DNA from: Ignavibacterium sp.
GTDB lineage: Bacteria > Bacteroidota > Ignavibacteria > Ignavibacteriales > Ignavibacteriaceae
Direction of reading: 5' to 3'
Assembly (NCBI GenBank): GCA_032027145.1
Contig: JAVSMP010000001.1
Coordinates: forward strand, 2,113,116 to 2,177,115
Length of the DNA: 64,000 nt
Below are positions 63,803 through 64,000 of the stretch, one piece after another. Numbering within the stretch: position 1 is the stretch's first letter; each line of letters starts with the position of its first letter. The notes beneath the pieces were generated by a model that was not told where the DNA came from, ran no database searches, and saw only the letters and a program-made list of their open reading frames with translations. The position numbers were made by a program, and so were the translations under genes.

Positions 63803-64000
63803 TTAGTTGTTCAAAAAGATTTTTTACAAGTTGTTTGATTTTAACATTATCACTTGCTTCAATCACCTCATTTAATTTCATCCATTTTTTTCTCCTTAAA
63901 TTCTTTTCAGGAAAGTCATTTAATTCTTCAGCTACTTGCATTGAAAAAACTTTTACTAAACATTTTTCATCATTTTTAACTATAATAAATGAGCCAAGTT
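63789..64000 (-). CDS. C-terminal part of a Nudix hydrolase (5' end outside window)
   Basis: The minus-strand frame that ends with TAA at 63789-63791 is open to the right edge (about 70 codons). It reads SFIIVKNDEKCLVKVFSMQV, then LNDFPEKNLRRKKWMKLNE and KIKQLVKNLFEQL. The E-K-N-L-R-R-K-K-W segment and following helix are typical for the C-terminal half of diphosphoinositol-polyphosphate-type Nudix proteins (WPExxxRxxxW). The Nudix box itself would lie outside the window, so the call is by the tail only. Confidence 0.6.
   Translation of the reverse strand, partial: LGSFIIVKNDEKCLVKVFSMQVAEELNDFPEKNLRRKKWMKLNEVIEASDNVKIKQLVKNLFEQLTKNQ

Noticed and set aside
1-64000. CRISPR arrays, insertion sequences, prophage or rRNA genes
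   Set aside because: No regularly spaced direct repeats of 20-40 bp, transposase, integrase, phage structural genes or rRNA segments were recognised on either strand.

Overview
The window is AT-rich bacterial chromosome (roughly one third G+C by eye), densely packed with genes on both strands. It most likely comes from a member of the Bacteroidota/Ignavibacteriota (FCB) group. Three things in the sequence point there: a giant gingipain-type (C25) peptidase with a type IX secretion sorting domain that starts with the NYPNPF motif; repeated promoter boxes of the form TAnnTTTG, the -7 element of Bacteroidota, with TTTG about 18-22 bases upstream in the best cases; and many lipoproteins with short signal peptides ending in a lipobox Cys. 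The species is not identifiable from the window.

Layout. 1-6 kb: the start of a four-helix-bundle (S23-type) gene, isocitrate dehydrogenase, a large cytoplasmic hybrid sensor kinase and a DNA methyltransferase coupled to it. 6-11 kb: SRP RNA, SixA-like phosphatase, a small dimeric-barrel protein, a lipoprotein, uvrC and glgC. 11-17 kb: M1 aminopeptidase, then lpxH - penicillin-binding protein 1A - NfeD protease. 17-23 kb (minus strand): sucD - ndk - namZ - lipoprotein, then gatA - GNAT. 23-29 kb: an NhaC antiporter, and a minus-strand operon of a degenerate PurC-like protein - psd - pssA - purS - purQ - tatA. 29-32 kb: ybaB - recR, two lipoproteins and ftsX.

32-48.5 kb is a surface-polysaccharide locus of the Wzx/Wzy type: outer-membrane exporter (Wza-like), chain-length protein (Wzz-like), flippase, O-antigen polymerase/ligase, GT9, GT4 and GT2 glycosyltransferases, two methyltransferases, a FemAB/GNAT-like acyltransferase, two PLP sugar aminotransferases and a short priming phosphoglycosyl transferase. 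The locus shows turnover: a frameshifted relic of a second flippase and a hexapeptide acyltransferase broken by an in-frame TGA. It ends at a palindromic terminator and is followed by the 1918-residue C25/T9SS protein, glmS, tRNA-Phe and a GT-C membrane glycosyltransferase.

58-64 kb is a compact housekeeping operon: purC, DUF971, pgsA, pgpA, cinA, thpR, recA and recX, meeting a Nudix gene that runs off the right edge.

Most notable observations: a PurC-family paralogue that has lost the catalytic motifs but keeps the fold signature; two arrays of degenerate 7-bp tandem repeats, one of which supplies the stop codon of the isocitrate dehydrogenase gene; a lysine-rich tail on SucD; recurrent TAnnTTTG boxes lying inside the apparent N-termini of several genes, which moves their starts; and the two decayed genes of the polysaccharide locus. 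All functional calls rest on motif recognition by eye; no database search was run.
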